A DNA stretch of 64,000 nt, from contig NC_134463.1 of assembly GCF_047948215.1 (NCBI RefSeq), positions 96,872,657-96,936,656 on the forward strand, written 5' to 3'. The notes below the pieces were generated by a model that searched no databases, was not told the DNA's origin, and saw only the letters and a program-made list of their open reading frames with translations. Made by a program: the position numbers and the translations under genes. Source of the DNA: Lycorma delicatula. Taxonomy: Eukaryota; Arthropoda; Insecta; Hemiptera; Fulgoridae. Position 1 is the first letter of the stretch; each line of letters opens with the position of its first letter. Below are positions 22,766 through 33,814 of the stretch, piece after piece.

Positions 22766-23725
22766 TTGTAAGAATTTGATGGAAGGTGTATTTATTGTGT
22801 TATTGGTTTACCTGAAATTTTTCAGAGAAAGATTAGGACTGTTAACTGGAACATATCATCGATAATAGAGGTAGATTTTATTAACGAATAATAGAATCCC
22901 TATGTTCTTCTACACTTATACATATACGTTCTTCAACATGTTGCAACTGATAATCTAGTATATGAAAAGAGGGGTAAATTGTTGCACATCTATTTTCGAA
23001 TGGAACTAGTTGATAATAAGAAGAAGTAAACATTGAGGAAGGTAGTAGTGAAGGTTTTTCCTAACGACTACAAGAATGAAACTAGAGAGTGCAGTATTAA
23101 AGAACCGATGCCAAAATCGGTTAAATTGTTCCGTCTGTTTACTCTCACCACTTGTCGATCTTAAAAAAATTCCGTCAACGTTGTAGCCGTAACCTCACCC
23201 ATCCATTTATTTTGTCTCTTTTTTCAATTCCCTCCCGCTAAATATTCAATTAATTACTCTATTTGTTTAAATAAGCGTTTAATGAATTTGCAACGGTGAT
23301 TGGGGAAATAGAGGATGGTGATTTGGAAGCACAGGATTACACATGCGTAAACTGAGTCAATCAGAGCTCGATGGGAGAAGATTTAAGATAACCAACATTC
23401 TCTTTTGTTGCTTAATGTGATGTGTTGGTCCTTTGATCTCGCTTTTATTTTATATAAAGGCTCTACTTAAAAATTACTTTCTAAAACGTGTATGTAATGC
23501 CATGTGGTCTCTCTTCTGATATATTTTTTTTGTTTTGAGCCTCTTTATGTGTTCTTTAATAACATCTTGTTCTTTAAAAAGTTTTCGTTCTTCTTCCTGT
23601 TTTTTCTTATACTTTTCCTTACATAAATTGTATTTAGTATTAATATAATAAAATAGGTTTTGATTTTGAATTTGAATAAAGTATTATTAATTAATTTTTG
23701 ATTTTTACAAGGGTTTCTTGAAATT
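22766..23725. other. No recognised feature
   Basis: Mixed AT-rich sequence. Slightly GC-richer at 23080-23410, with no open frame that I can assign. Confidence 0.45.
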
Positions 23726-25002
23726 CTGGGTGTTTATTTAAAAACGCAAACGAGCAAAATACTTTTTAGGAAAATTAATATAATAATTTCTAATGAAAAA
23801 GTTGGCAACACTTCCTATTGTTGTTTTGTATAATAATCTAATATAATTTTCTATTTATCTTTTGTGAACGGTTAGTTAACTGTGTTTTTAATCAGAAGAA
23901 ATTATTTTGAACACGGAAAAAAGGATATTTATTGTGAAAAATTATTTAACATCTAAATCCTTTGTTTTGTGTCAAGAAGCGTTTCAATTGCAATTCCCGA
24001 GTAAGAATGTACCAAATAAATCTTTATTTAATCGTTTGATAAAAAAATTTAGAGGGACTGGTTCTCTTTGTAATCAAAGATATAGCCGGTAACGATCAGT
24101 ACTTAATGACGGAACATAGGGTAAACTTTAAAAATTCGCCTAACAAGTCGTTGGGAAAACTTGCGTAACAAAAAGTAATATCTCTACATAGTGTCTTTAA
24201 AGCTTAGAGCCATACCGAATTCATGTATCACATGAATTACATCCGATTGATTATACTGCTAGGCTTCAGTAATGTCGATGGTATAATCAGTTTGTTCGAC
24301 AGAGCATTAAAATGTTGGATAATGTATTTTTACAGATGAGATTTGGTTATGCGTGATAATGTCAATAGTCAGAATGATTGCTGCTAGAACTCCAGCAATC
24401 CTCACATCACCCGTTCACGATCTATACACCCAAAGAAAATTGTTGTGTGGTGTGCAATCTCCAGACGAAGTATAATTGGTCCCGTATTCTTTGAAAAATA
24501 CTTAAAACAGATATCTACCAAGAAATTTTAAAGCAATTTATTGAAAACTTAGAATGAAATAAGAGAGATTCGTGGTTTCAACAAAATGGGGTTACATGCC
24601 ACAAGGCAAGAGCAACAATGGATCTTTTGAGAAATTTCTTTGGTGAAAGAGTAATATCGACTACCTTGTGAGCAGCTAGGTCACCTGATTTTTCTCTTGT
24701 AAACTTTTTTCTCTGTGGATATTTAAAAGGTTGCGTATTCAAAAATAAGGCACACACCATCGAAGAACTGAAAGCCTGACATAATTCAAGAATTACAGGA
24801 ATTGGAAGAGGTAGACAGGCCTACATTTTAAAAGGTTACACGGAATATGAAAAAGAGGATAAAGGCATGCATTGATGAATATGGGGGAACACTTTCAACA
24901 ACTATTATAAAAATATCTGATCTTAATTTTGTTTTGAAAAAATAATTTTAATATTTAAATTGGGCGGATTTTTTGGATTTGCGTTTTAAAACAAACACCT
25001 GG
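23726..25002 (+). mobile_element. Mariner-type transposon, full length, inactive
   Basis: Terminal inverted repeats of 25 bp match at 21 positions: the left end begins CTGGGTGTTTATTTAAAAAC and the right end (minus strand) begins CCAGGTGTTTGTTTTAAAAC, both ending GCAAA. TATA follows the right end; the TA on the left has decayed. The 1.28 kb length is right for a complete mariner. The coding region (23907-24890) is multiply broken. Confidence 0.85.
23907..24890 (+). pseudogene. Mariner transposase pseudogene
   Basis: The N-terminus reads NTEKRIFIVKNYLTSKSFVL and NKSLFNRLIKKFRGTGSLCN, the helix-turn-helix region that binds the element ends. Later blocks include TDEIWLC (first catalytic D, near 24335), VVWCAISRRSIIGPVFFEK, QQNGVTCHKARATMDLLRNF and SPDFSLVNFF. 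In QQNG (AAT at 24585) the expected second Asp is Asn, and in LVNFF (AAC at 24702) the third is Asn as well. There are also several stops and frameshifts, including TAA at 24090. The product would be catalytically dead even without the frame damage. The C-terminal KRIKACIDEYGG block is still readable. Confidence 0.8.
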
Positions 25003-25183
25003 TATATAGAAAAGACTAACACCCTATTTTAATTTTTCTTAATGTCTGTTTATGTTTTCCGGTTGTCTGAACAATGATTGTTCCAATTTTTGTTATTATG
25101 TAACCATTTCGAAAAATATTTCTCTCCAAGTACAATATATAGTAAACAAAGAATTATTTCATGATATATTAAAAATTCTGATG
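25003..25183. other. Short spacer
   Basis: AT-rich sequence between the mariner and the Helentron-like nest. Nothing recognised. Confidence 0.5.
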
Positions 25184-25290
25184 TGGATAACACATGATTT
25201 CTTTGTACGCCGTTTAAATTACGTATAAATATTATTTTTAAATGAAAAGTACATAAAATTTTATTTCATTAATAACTTCTGACATGTTCT
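25184..25290 (+). mobile_element. Helentron-like 5' end fragment
   Basis: The sequence TTCTGATGTGGATAACACAT, then GATTTCTTTGTACGCC and TTTAAATTACGTATA, matches the 5' ends at 51017 and (minus) 26092. Only the terminal 60-100 bp is present. Confidence 0.6.
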
Positions 25291-25309
25291 CATTTTTTTT
25301 TTTTTTACG

Positions 25310-26092
25310 TCCTTGTATTAAGTAAAGGATGTAGTGTGATCGCGAAAAATTTCGGTTTTCAGATTTCAACGGAAATACACATTTTGATCATGCCTGAATT
25401 CATTGTGATTAGTTTTGGCATTACATCTGTACGAACGTACGTATGTACGTATATGCGTATGTCTCGCATAACTCAAAAACGATTAGCCTTACGATGTTGA
25501 AATTTTTGATTTAGGACTATTGTAACATCTAGTTGTGTACCTCCGCTTTTGATTGCAATGGACTGGATTAAAAGTGTCTAAAAAGCGCGAAATCCAAAAA
25601 ATTAGGATTTTGGAATTGTTTCTTAAATGCAGTAATAAGCCCTCATTGAGAGGTTTTCAACGATATATCGTAAGTGGTACTTATTTTCATTGGTTCTAAA
25701 GTTATAACCAAATACAATTTTAATTAATGAAATATTTGGTTGTTAGTGGAAGGCACTTCAGTTCGAATCATACTTAATTTAATTTCTTTTTTTTAATATA
25801 AATATATTGATTTATTAATAGTTAATTACTTCTCATTGCAAAAATGATCTTACAAGAGGAAGGCTCATCGGTTCAGATCCGACTTCATCTTTTTTTTTAA
25901 TTTAAATATATTGATTTATTAATGTTTATTAACCTCCGATTGTAATATTTTTTACAATAAATTATAATATTCAATAAAAAAAAAAAGAAGTTTTTAATGA
26001 AATAAAATTTATGACTTCATTTTAAAACAAATTTGTATATGTAATTTAATAGGCATACAATGAAGTCATATGGTGTCCACATCAGATTATTT
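25310..26092 (-). mobile_element. Helitron/Helentron-like non-autonomous element, copy 1
   Basis: On the minus strand it starts TCTGATGTGGACACCATATG with the short palindrome ATGTGG-ACA-CCATAT. It continues through TAAATCAATATATTTAAATT and a tRNA-like GAAGTCGGATCTGAACCGAT. Next come CTCAATGAGGGCTTATTACT, the tandem ACGTACGTTCG region, and an end with TTTACTTAATACAAGGAC (short stem AAGGA/TCCTT). It aligns with 26093-26575 and with 51017-52795. No coding region is left. The class assignment is inferred from the 5' TC-type end with palindrome, the 3' hairpin and the coding remnant in the longer copy. Confidence 0.6.
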
Positions 26093-26575
26093 TTATTGTT
26101 ACTATTGAATTATTATTTATTGTAAACCTTTTTTTACAACCAGAGGTTAATAATTATTAATAAATCAATATATTTAAATTAAGAAAAAAAAGTTAAAAAA
26201 AATATATATGCATGAAGTCGGATTTGAACCGATGTGCTTTCCCCTTGTAAGATCCAAGTATTTTATTAATTAAAATTATATTTGGCTATAACTCTGGAAC
26301 AAATGAAAATAAGTACCACTTATGATATATCGTTGAAAAACTATCAATGAGGGCTTATTACTGCACTTAAAAAAAAAAAATCCAAAATCTAAATTTTTTG
26401 GATTTTGGGCTTTTTTGGCCACTTTTGGTCCAGTCGAATGCAATCTAAAGGGTTGGTACACAACGGTGTTACAACAGTCCAAAAACCAAAATTTCAACAT
26501 TCTACGGATAATCTTTTTGTGTTATGCGAGATACATACGCACGTTCGTACAGACGTCACGCCGAAACTATATTTT
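26093..26575 (+). mobile_element. Helentron-like element, copy 2, head-to-head with copy 1
   Basis: The same internal sequence as copy 1 but on the plus strand: CAGAGGTTAATAATTATTAA, GAAGTCGGATTTGAACCGAT, ATCAATGAGGGCTTATTACT, ACAACAGTCCAAAAACC and CAGACGTCACGCCGAAAC. The 3' hairpin end is missing. Together with copy 1 it forms a large imperfect inverted repeat. Confidence 0.6.
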
Positions 26576-27132
26576 GGCCTCAACATAGATAAAGCATCTT
26601 TCATTCTATTGTATTTTTATTTTTGTCTTACTTAATGTACATTTTTTTTTAAATTTAAAGTTTATAGTAAAAATTTATTGACACTGTCTTAATTGACTCC
26701 AACTTGTCTTTATTTTTGAAACTTTAGCACAAATTTCTCTTTTCTCTACATCATCACATTTTTAAGTATATTACAGTTGTGAAAAACAGGCGATTTGTAT
26801 ACTTATTTTAACTTTTGTTACTTAGGAATAAATTCTTATAATATGTAATTAACATTTTCTTTCTTTTCAGTCGATAGGATTCTATTTTAATATTTAATCA
26901 TCATATTGTCACATCATACATAAAAAAGTTATGTTATTGGAACGAAAAATTCCGTAGAATGTTTTATATTTTATAAAAGTACTCTAATTTTTTTTTTATC
27001 TCTTATTTAAGTTTATGATTTATTAATAATTATATTTTTTATTTTATTTTCTTAAAATTAATAAATAACAATATAAATCTACGTTAGACTATAAACTTAT
27101 TTTCAAATTAAAATAATAAAGGATTGCTTTTC
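26576..27132. other. Probable 3' UTR and downstream flank of the 27133 exon
   Basis: AT-rich sequence. On the minus strand an AATAAA hexamer lies at 27019-27024, about 110 nt after the stop codon, with other AATAAA-like sites nearby. Nothing else recognised. Confidence 0.4.
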
Positions 27133-27274
27133 TTATTTTTCATACCCGTCTACAGGATCCCATAAAGCTCCGCTGAGATCTGATAAATTGTAATTATATG
27201 CATCCCTACATTGTTCCGTGAATAAACGTTGGTAGACAAATCTGCATAAACGTTCCCGAGTCTTCTTTATCTTC
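27133..27274 (-). CDS. Terminal coding exon of an unrecognised protein
   Basis: On the minus strand a strong polypyrimidine tract and acceptor (TTTCGTTTCTGTTTCAG) precede 27274. After one base of a split codon the frame is open for 46 codons and then stops at TAA (27133-27135). The other two frames have stops. The peptide starts KIKKTRERLCRFVYQRLF, continues TEQCRDAYNYNLSDLSGA and ends LWDPVDGYEK. It is basic first and acidic at the end, with no membrane segment. Splice site, open frame, terminal stop and codon composition all argue for a real exon. I do not recognise the family. It cannot belong to the receptor exon at 10967, because it ends with a stop and lies upstream on the same strand. 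Confidence 0.7.
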
Positions 27275-28620
27275 CTGAAACAGAAACGAAACAAAAATAT
27301 TTTATAAGATTCCTTCTGTTTTAATTAATTAATATTATTTTAATTTTTTTCCAGTAAATCTATAATGAATTGTTTCACACGAGTAGTCTTTAAAAAAAAA
27401 AAAAATCTTTGTAGAATCGGTTATGTATTTATATGTAGCTTATTGTCAAAATAGTATTACGATTATTATTACTATTATTATTTAATCTTATTTTGTCTTC
27501 TGTATACTTCTAAATTCTTTTCATATTATTTGAAACGGATATTTGATTAAATGGTCTGTTGAAACGAATATTTCAACAGATCTGACTGTTAAAAAATCTT
27601 TCATAAAGTAAGATAATTTATCTTCTATGAAATAAAAGATCTAATAACATATATTTCGTTCTTTTTATGGTTATATATTTGCAGGTAAATGTCAAGTAAA
27701 ATATTTTCAACTACCTTGATAGCCGTACTTTTCTCTTTGATCTATTTTACATAAAATTTAATTTTGTTAATTTATACTTTGGTTCACCGATATTCAAACG
27801 ATTGACATTTACGCTTAAATGATTTGCTTCTGATGAAATATTTTATTTTAAATAATTTATAAATATAATATTCTACTCTTCAAAATTCCATAGTGAAAAA
27901 TTGCATTCCATATTTTATAATTTACAATAGATTTACTGCCTTTAACCGATTAATTTTTGTATAGTACGGAAAACGTGCAATCGTTTTCCATTGTCATTGT
28001 CACTGATCTTTATGTTTTTCATTAGACATCTAGAATACTGAAATAAACGAGGTAATCGTTGCTAAAAATGACACGTTCCTAAACATTATCACTTAGATCA
28101 CCAGGTTGTATTACTCTCACAGAAAGACACTGTAGCGTCTTTAGTACCTCAGATGCTTTATATCCATCAAATAATAATAGAAAAAACTGAATTCATTAAA
28201 AAGCAATCCAAAAAGAGAACAGTTTAAAATCATTAAATTAAAAGAATCGCTTTCAAGGTATTAGGATATTTTGTCCAAAAATTTATCAAGGTTTATTATC
28301 TAGAAATTATTTCTAAATGAGCTTTTTTATTTTCCCCCATCATACAATTTATTTGTAAACTTGGATACAGTAGATTTAAAAGCTTTAGCTACAAGCCAAT
28401 GGAACGTATTATTATAATATGATTACAATCGTATTTTAATTTCTTTTATAATTTTATTATTTGAAAAGATTGCTAGGAAGTTATTAATAAAGTTAAGTAA
28501 TATTATTTAAAAAACTAAAAATCTAATCCAGAATAAGTATCAATTAGAGATTTAAAAAAAGAAATTGCGTTAAAAAAAGGACTAGAAAAGGTATACTACA
28601 CCAACATTTTTTTCTTCTTT
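27275..28620. other. Probable intron upstream of the 27133 exon
   Basis: AT-rich sequence beginning with the acceptor tract. A small hairpin, TCTGTTGAAA/TTTCAACAGA, lies at 27555-27580. No upstream exon recognised. Confidence 0.45.
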
Positions 28621-28624
28621 AAAC

Positions 28625-29052
28625 ACCCCAAAGACAACCGGTCCTCGTCGTTAAGCAAAACACAGACACGTAGAAGTATCGTGGCAACAGTCTCTGCCCA
28701 CCCTAGCTAGCCCGCTTCTGGGGATTTCCCACCGGGGTCTCCCCAACTTCACTAGGACACACTGACTTCCTCTTCCGGATAGCCGCTTTGCCCTTCCGCT
28801 AAGGACCTTCCCATCCCGACCCTACTCTAACAATTCCAGATGTGCGTTTTGCATATCCTTTACTTCGTGACCTACTTAAACCTTGAGAGTTCTTTATGCC
28901 ATTATCGGGAAGTCCAGAAACCCCCCACCCACTCTTGAATGTGGACGGACCGAATACTGTAGGCAAAACGACTACTTCCCTGGCGCTGCACGTCGCCACG
29001 CTTCTGTTTTTGAAAGCATCAAAAACAGAAGATAAAGCTACCCCTAACATTA
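28625..29052 (-). pseudogene. Possible LINE ORF1-like fragment
   Basis: A GC-rich block in AT-rich surroundings. The minus strand is open at 28799-29050 (MLGVALSSVFDAFKNRSVAT, then GYAKRTSGIVRVGSGWEGP) and stops, then continues in frame as KGKAAIRKRKSVCPSEVGET. The basic, Ser/Pro-rich character resembles the poorly conserved first ORF of R1- or Jockey-type LINEs. No zinc knuckles are visible. The assignment is tentative; a decayed host exon or another element is possible. Confidence 0.35.
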
Positions 29053-29600
29053 TCCCAATTTAATACAGAAAAAAAACAATGGTTCAAAATAGATGGAAAT
29101 AAACTTAAAAAATTCCATAGAATGTTTAATCTTAATTTCAAAAAAATACTATTACTATAATAATAAATTTGTTTTTAAAAAACCAAACATAAATATTTAA
29201 ATAAAACATATGTAATTATCTTATTAAACTAAAACTTAAGATTAAAGTTAAACCTTTTTTTAAATTATAACATTCCGTCGCTCACACATACATACATACC
29301 TACATCTTGAGTTTTATTTGTTACAATGTTAATTATATTTGTCCTGAGAAATAGATTATTTTTTATAGTATCCATTAGAAAAAAAATCTCATATGCCTCT
29401 TATTTTCAAAGTGTTACAGTTATAAAGCTTATCTAAATAAAAACTCAAAATTACACGACATTTTAAAAGTTGAAGATCCGTTAAAAAATCTTCAATGGAG
29501 ATTTTCTGGTTACAAAGGATATCTTGTAGAATTAGTAATACATTTTGTTTCTGTATAAGTAAATTCAAAATTCAATCTTCAAGAAAAATTTCTTGCAGAA
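29053..29600. other. No recognised feature
   Basis: AT-rich flank. A chance-like open frame lies at 29495-29704 on the plus strand, opposite the mariner relic. Confidence 0.45.
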
Positions 29601-29605
29601 AAGAA

Positions 29606-30110
29606 ACGCCTTTAGTGATTGCGCCAGGCCGTTTTTTCTTGAGAGTGCATATCTTGAAGAACTTTTCAGAAGTACTCGCTGTTAAAGTTGACTCCACGGG
29701 GTAGAAAATTGACATGAATGATGCCATCTTTATTCCAAAAACCTGAGGCTATAACTTTGGCGGTTCCGAACGACCTTAAGCGGGATCGTCACTCTCTGAT
29801 GTACGGGCTTCTTTAAAACGTTTGCACCACTCAAATGTTTTACCGCGACTAAGAGTCTCATCACCGTACTGTGTAAGGAATCGCGAATAAATCCCATCGG
29901 GTTTTACGCCTTCATTCACGCGAAATTTCATTACAAAGCGCTTGTTCAAATATCCATTCACTACATTGAACGCCATGTTGTTTAACGTTGCTTCACGCCA
30001 GTGCATCATGAGGTAACAGCTGACACTTGTACCCTAGGTGTACAACCGAAAGAATGCGCGGGAATCTCCATTTACACTAGCTTAAAAACCTCCCGGATTT
30101 ACGTATATTA
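29606..30110 (-). mobile_element. Mariner with large internal deletion
   Basis: The minus strand opens with the N-terminal transposase region (29776-30009): LNKRFVMKFRVNEGVKPDGI, YSRFLTQYGDETLSRGKTFE and WCKRFKEARTSESDDPA. The frame then stops, and what follows jumps directly into the middle of the protein: QVFGIKMASFMSIFYPVEST in place of the usual VFW block, then KKKRPGAITKGVSFLQ. The first catalytic region between them is missing. The upstream flank CCGGGAGGTTTTTAAGCTAG probably belongs to the terminal repeat. The 3' end is truncated. Confidence 0.7.
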
Positions 30111-32020
30111 ACATAAGGATAGAAGAGGTTAGAAGTAACATAAGAAATTAGGTATCGTAAAATTCTTAATATTTTGCACATTTTTGCAGAAAACAAGAAA
30201 TAAAAATACGTTAAAAGATTTAATTATAAAATTTGTAGGGTCTTTTACCAGTTAACGACCTAATCTCTTTGAGAGCTAATAGGTAATCAGATTAAGGTGT
30301 GGTTATCAATTATCTCCCTATAAGTATAAATATTACCTACTGCTATTTCATCATAGATTAATGAATGCAGTAATTTTAATAATATTGCATAAGAAAATGA
30401 ACCGGTTTTTTTTCTGTAGCATACAAATTGTTATTTTATAGATATTACAAAATAAATAGCAGTATGCAATTTAAATAAGCAATATATAATTCAATTTGTA
30501 ACTTAAATATTACTGTACTTAAATATCACTTGGAGATTCTAATTATACTTAACTAGCTTTTATATATTATTTAAAGTATTTGTTTTATAGTATATTTATT
30601 TTACTGCATGTAAATATTACCTTGAAAACAAGTTTTAATAATTAATATTTCAGTTCGTTCCTTCTTTATAGAATTATTTTTTCCATTTATGGTTGGAGAT
30701 GAAGTGCGATAAAGTTTAAAATGTTTCTTTCCTTTCCTTCCTGTTGATTAGTTTGTGTAAAGATAGAATTTCTTGTAGTTGTGCCCAAGGTAATTTAAAC
30801 GAGATAGAAGGAGTAGACAATTTATGACCCGTTCATACTCGCATTGTCACTTGTGAGAGTTATACCTAGGTCATTTTATGATAGGGACCTTATTGTATGA
30901 CCTAGTTTGAACTTGGGACTAATATATTTCATGTAAAATTTAATTTATGAAGCGTGAATGTCAATTTTTCATCTTTTTTTATTTAAACACCGATTGAAAA
31001 ATATTTAAGAGGAAAGGTCTTTTTTAAATTAAAAACAAAATAAATAAATAAAAATAAATTCATTTTGCATTTTTTCATAATTTTATATTTAAATACGAAA
31101 TATTCAGTCCCAAACTAAGTAAATTATATGTCACAAACAATAATTCTCTATTCTATTACGAAATTAAAAATAACTAATAAAAACAGATTCAAGATTAAAA
31201 AGTAATTATGACAGTGATATTACCGTTACAAAATCAATAATGTATTTTATACTAGGATTATTTGCTTCTATTTTTAACAAAATAGAATAACGTATACTTT
31301 TATTAATGAATGATGAATGATGAATGATGATTGACAATGAATGACTTTGTTATCTCTTCAAAATGAACTCACCGAACAGCATCTGGTGTTTAACTACAGA
31401 GCTAATGCGCACTCCCTACGAATGTTATCGCACAATAACCTACTTGAAACAGACCAGAATGCGTATCAAGGGTGTGTTATTCTATCTAACGCAGTGTCTG
31501 GACATTTGTACCTTGCTTAAGGACCATTCTTATTAAATGTGGGTATGTTATTATAATGACGTGTATATGTTACCGTGAAAAATCGATATCTGGGAAAAGT
31601 CTATATTCTCGGGTGAATGTCGACGCATTTCAAATACGCCGATAAAAGACGGAAAAATTTATATATTCGGACCTTCGCCGGTATACATCGACAAACACAT
31701 AAGCTCTGATGAGATCGAAACGATAATTGGAAATTAAAAAAAAATTACCCGAAAGCACTCTCAAAGATAAATAGTTTAAGAGAAACACTTGTTGAAAAAA
31801 AGGAAGTTTAAATTTTAGCCTAACATAATCTACGCTCCCTTTGTTCTCTAACCTAATCTAATTAATGTTAAATATACTAATTATATTTGTAATTCTCCAA
31901 CAGTGAAAGCGATTAATGAAGTTCACCGCATTTACAAAAAAATCTAATCAAACTTTCAGCGTTTTAAAAATTAAAAGATCCAATCAGGTTATACAGAATA
32001 TGTTAATTTTTTTTATTCCC
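30111..32020. other. No recognised gene (1.9 kb)
   Basis: AT-rich sequence with a short TGAATGA-type tandem run at 31305-31330 and a mixed-composition stretch at 31380-31720. I cannot assign the latter to a gene or element. Confidence 0.45.
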
Positions 32021-32021
32021 C

Positions 32022-33420
32022 CTCCTTAGGGTCAGACCCACAATTAAGGATAACTCAGCCCAGGGGAATGTCCAATACTTTTAACAGGCTTCTCCGTCTA
32101 CCGGCTTTACATCCGGCATGACAGGTCCGCCTGCTGGTAGGATCTTCTATTTATGCCTGTCTCAAGCCTTTGATGTAGGGTACCAGGTCCAGCTAAGCTA
32201 AACCTAGTCCCTACTCCAGAAGCCAGATGTCGGTCTTAATTCTACCTTACCTCAAATGGGGAACCTCCAGAAGGAAGTTCTCCGCTGGAACAACGGTCAT
32301 GAAATGTTTTTGCCTCAAATGAGGACAACTCAGAGAAAGCACTCCCCACCGAGATTATGATCTTAACTCCCCCCTGAAGATGTCGGGTCCTGATATTATT
32401 CGAGCTTCCTACTTGGAGTCGCCAGCTGCTCTTCGGAAACGACATACCAAGGTATGCCGGCCCTCAAAGCTGGGACTGTCCAACGCCGCTGTTTAAAAAC
32501 CTTTCTTCCGTTCCTCAGTATTTTTACCCTCCAGGACATACTCCAAGTAACTGCTGAACGCACTCCAACGAGCTGCAGTAGTTGCTATATATGACAGAAG
32601 AATCGCTGGTGTCAGTTTGCGATCCCGGCGCGAGCCCGCTGTTCTTCCCATTCAGGGGACTTGAATAGCGAATATTCGATGGAGTCGCGTTCTGCACAGT
32701 ACAAGCAAGTAGGGGACCTTGCGCCTGCCTATACGGTGGAGGTAACCATCAGAGTTACCACGTCCTGTGAACATCTGTATGGTATAGAAATTAACGTCAC
32801 CACACGTTCTCGTGCAACATACTTGCAGGTCCTGTACCAAGATCCTCGTCCAGACAGTCTTTTCACTGGCTTGTCACCATTCTTGCCAGACGGTATAAAT
32901 CATATCGCGTACCAAAGTCACCGATGTCCCGGCATATCTTTCTGTCCTCTCCTTTACCAGAAGCTCAGTAGGGGGAACGCCTGTTAGCACGCAGGCTAAA
33001 GGAGATTGTTTGATAGGCTGAAATGATCCCAAGCAATGGTCGAAGATGTAGGCTCCGAAGGCTAGCCAGATTTCTGTTAATTTGTAGAGTGGTACCCTAG
33101 ATCGGGGCAGTATACAGCTTGATAGATGTTATGGTTGACGTAATTTAGATGTATGAGAGGCCACTTGAGACGAGACAATGCGCTTCAGGGCTGAAAGTGT
33201 TCTCTCCTCCTGCTCAAAGACTGCAAGTACATGGTCATTGTATCGGCATGCTCTATCAAAGTTACACCTAGGTATCGAACGGTACGTTTTGTTGGAGTTG
33301 AATGCACTCCAATACGCAGGTCTGTCTGGCCAACCACTCTCCTACCAGCTATAATGATATATTGGCTTTTCTGTGGAGACAATTGCAGACCAAATAAATG
33401 GTAAGATTGTTTGCCCTTTG
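32022..33420 (-). pseudogene. R1-like LINE, 3' part, copy A
   Basis: On the minus strand, the region near 33382 reads LSPQKSQYIIIAGRRVV and RYLGVTLIEHADTMTMYLQ, the stretch after the RT catalytic motifs in R1/I-type LINEs. Farther on, SPTCLYCAERDSIEYSLFKS matches the C-terminal CCHC knuckle, but the expected His is Tyr and the last Cys is Ser. The 3' untranslated end (32022-32260) shares the GGCAGGCAT and CCGGATG motifs with the copies at 10040, 40249 and 57000. Many stops and frameshifts are present. The 108-codon open frame on the opposite strand (32661-32987) is only a shadow. Confidence 0.75.
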
Positions 33421-33814
33421 TTCAATTTTGTTGCATAAAAATATTTTTATTCAACTTTCACCATCAGTACATGCTGAATGCAATCAATTTAATTACTCAC
33501 CTCCAGTGTTGAGAATAACATGTGTAATGTATATGCATATATTAGGCGAGTTTATGTAAATATTGTATAGACGTATTTGTATAGACGAGGTCATTTTTTA
33601 TATGACATCATATGACGTCATATTTTAGCTCATATAAAGGGAATTCTACATGACCAGGTCATATAAAATATGACCTCGTCATATTTTATGTGACCTGGTA
33701 TAACGTATACATTGTGTATTCGTATATACAGTACACGTATACGTGTATATATGAAGTAATATTTGTAGTCATATTCTGTAGACGAGGTTATTGTAGATGA
33801 GGTAATTAATAGAC
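33421..33814. repeat. Palindrome-rich spacer between two R1-like pieces
   Basis: Repeated inverted motifs occur, including the 21-bp palindrome AGGTCATAT-AAA-ATATGACCT at 33656-33676, a nearby ATATGACGTCATAT, and further TGACCTGG and GACGAGGT copies. CACGTATACGTG lies at about 33736. It is not LINE sequence. Confidence 0.6.

Noticed and set aside
26276..26635. Overlapping open frames at 26276-26500 (minus) and 26405-26635 (plus), and those at 52404-52695
   Set aside because: All lie inside copies of the Helentron-like repeat, in regions alike on both strands; no protein family.
32661..32987. 108-codon plus-strand open frame
   Set aside because: It lies opposite the minus-strand R1-like LINE code and has no domain; it is a shadow frame.
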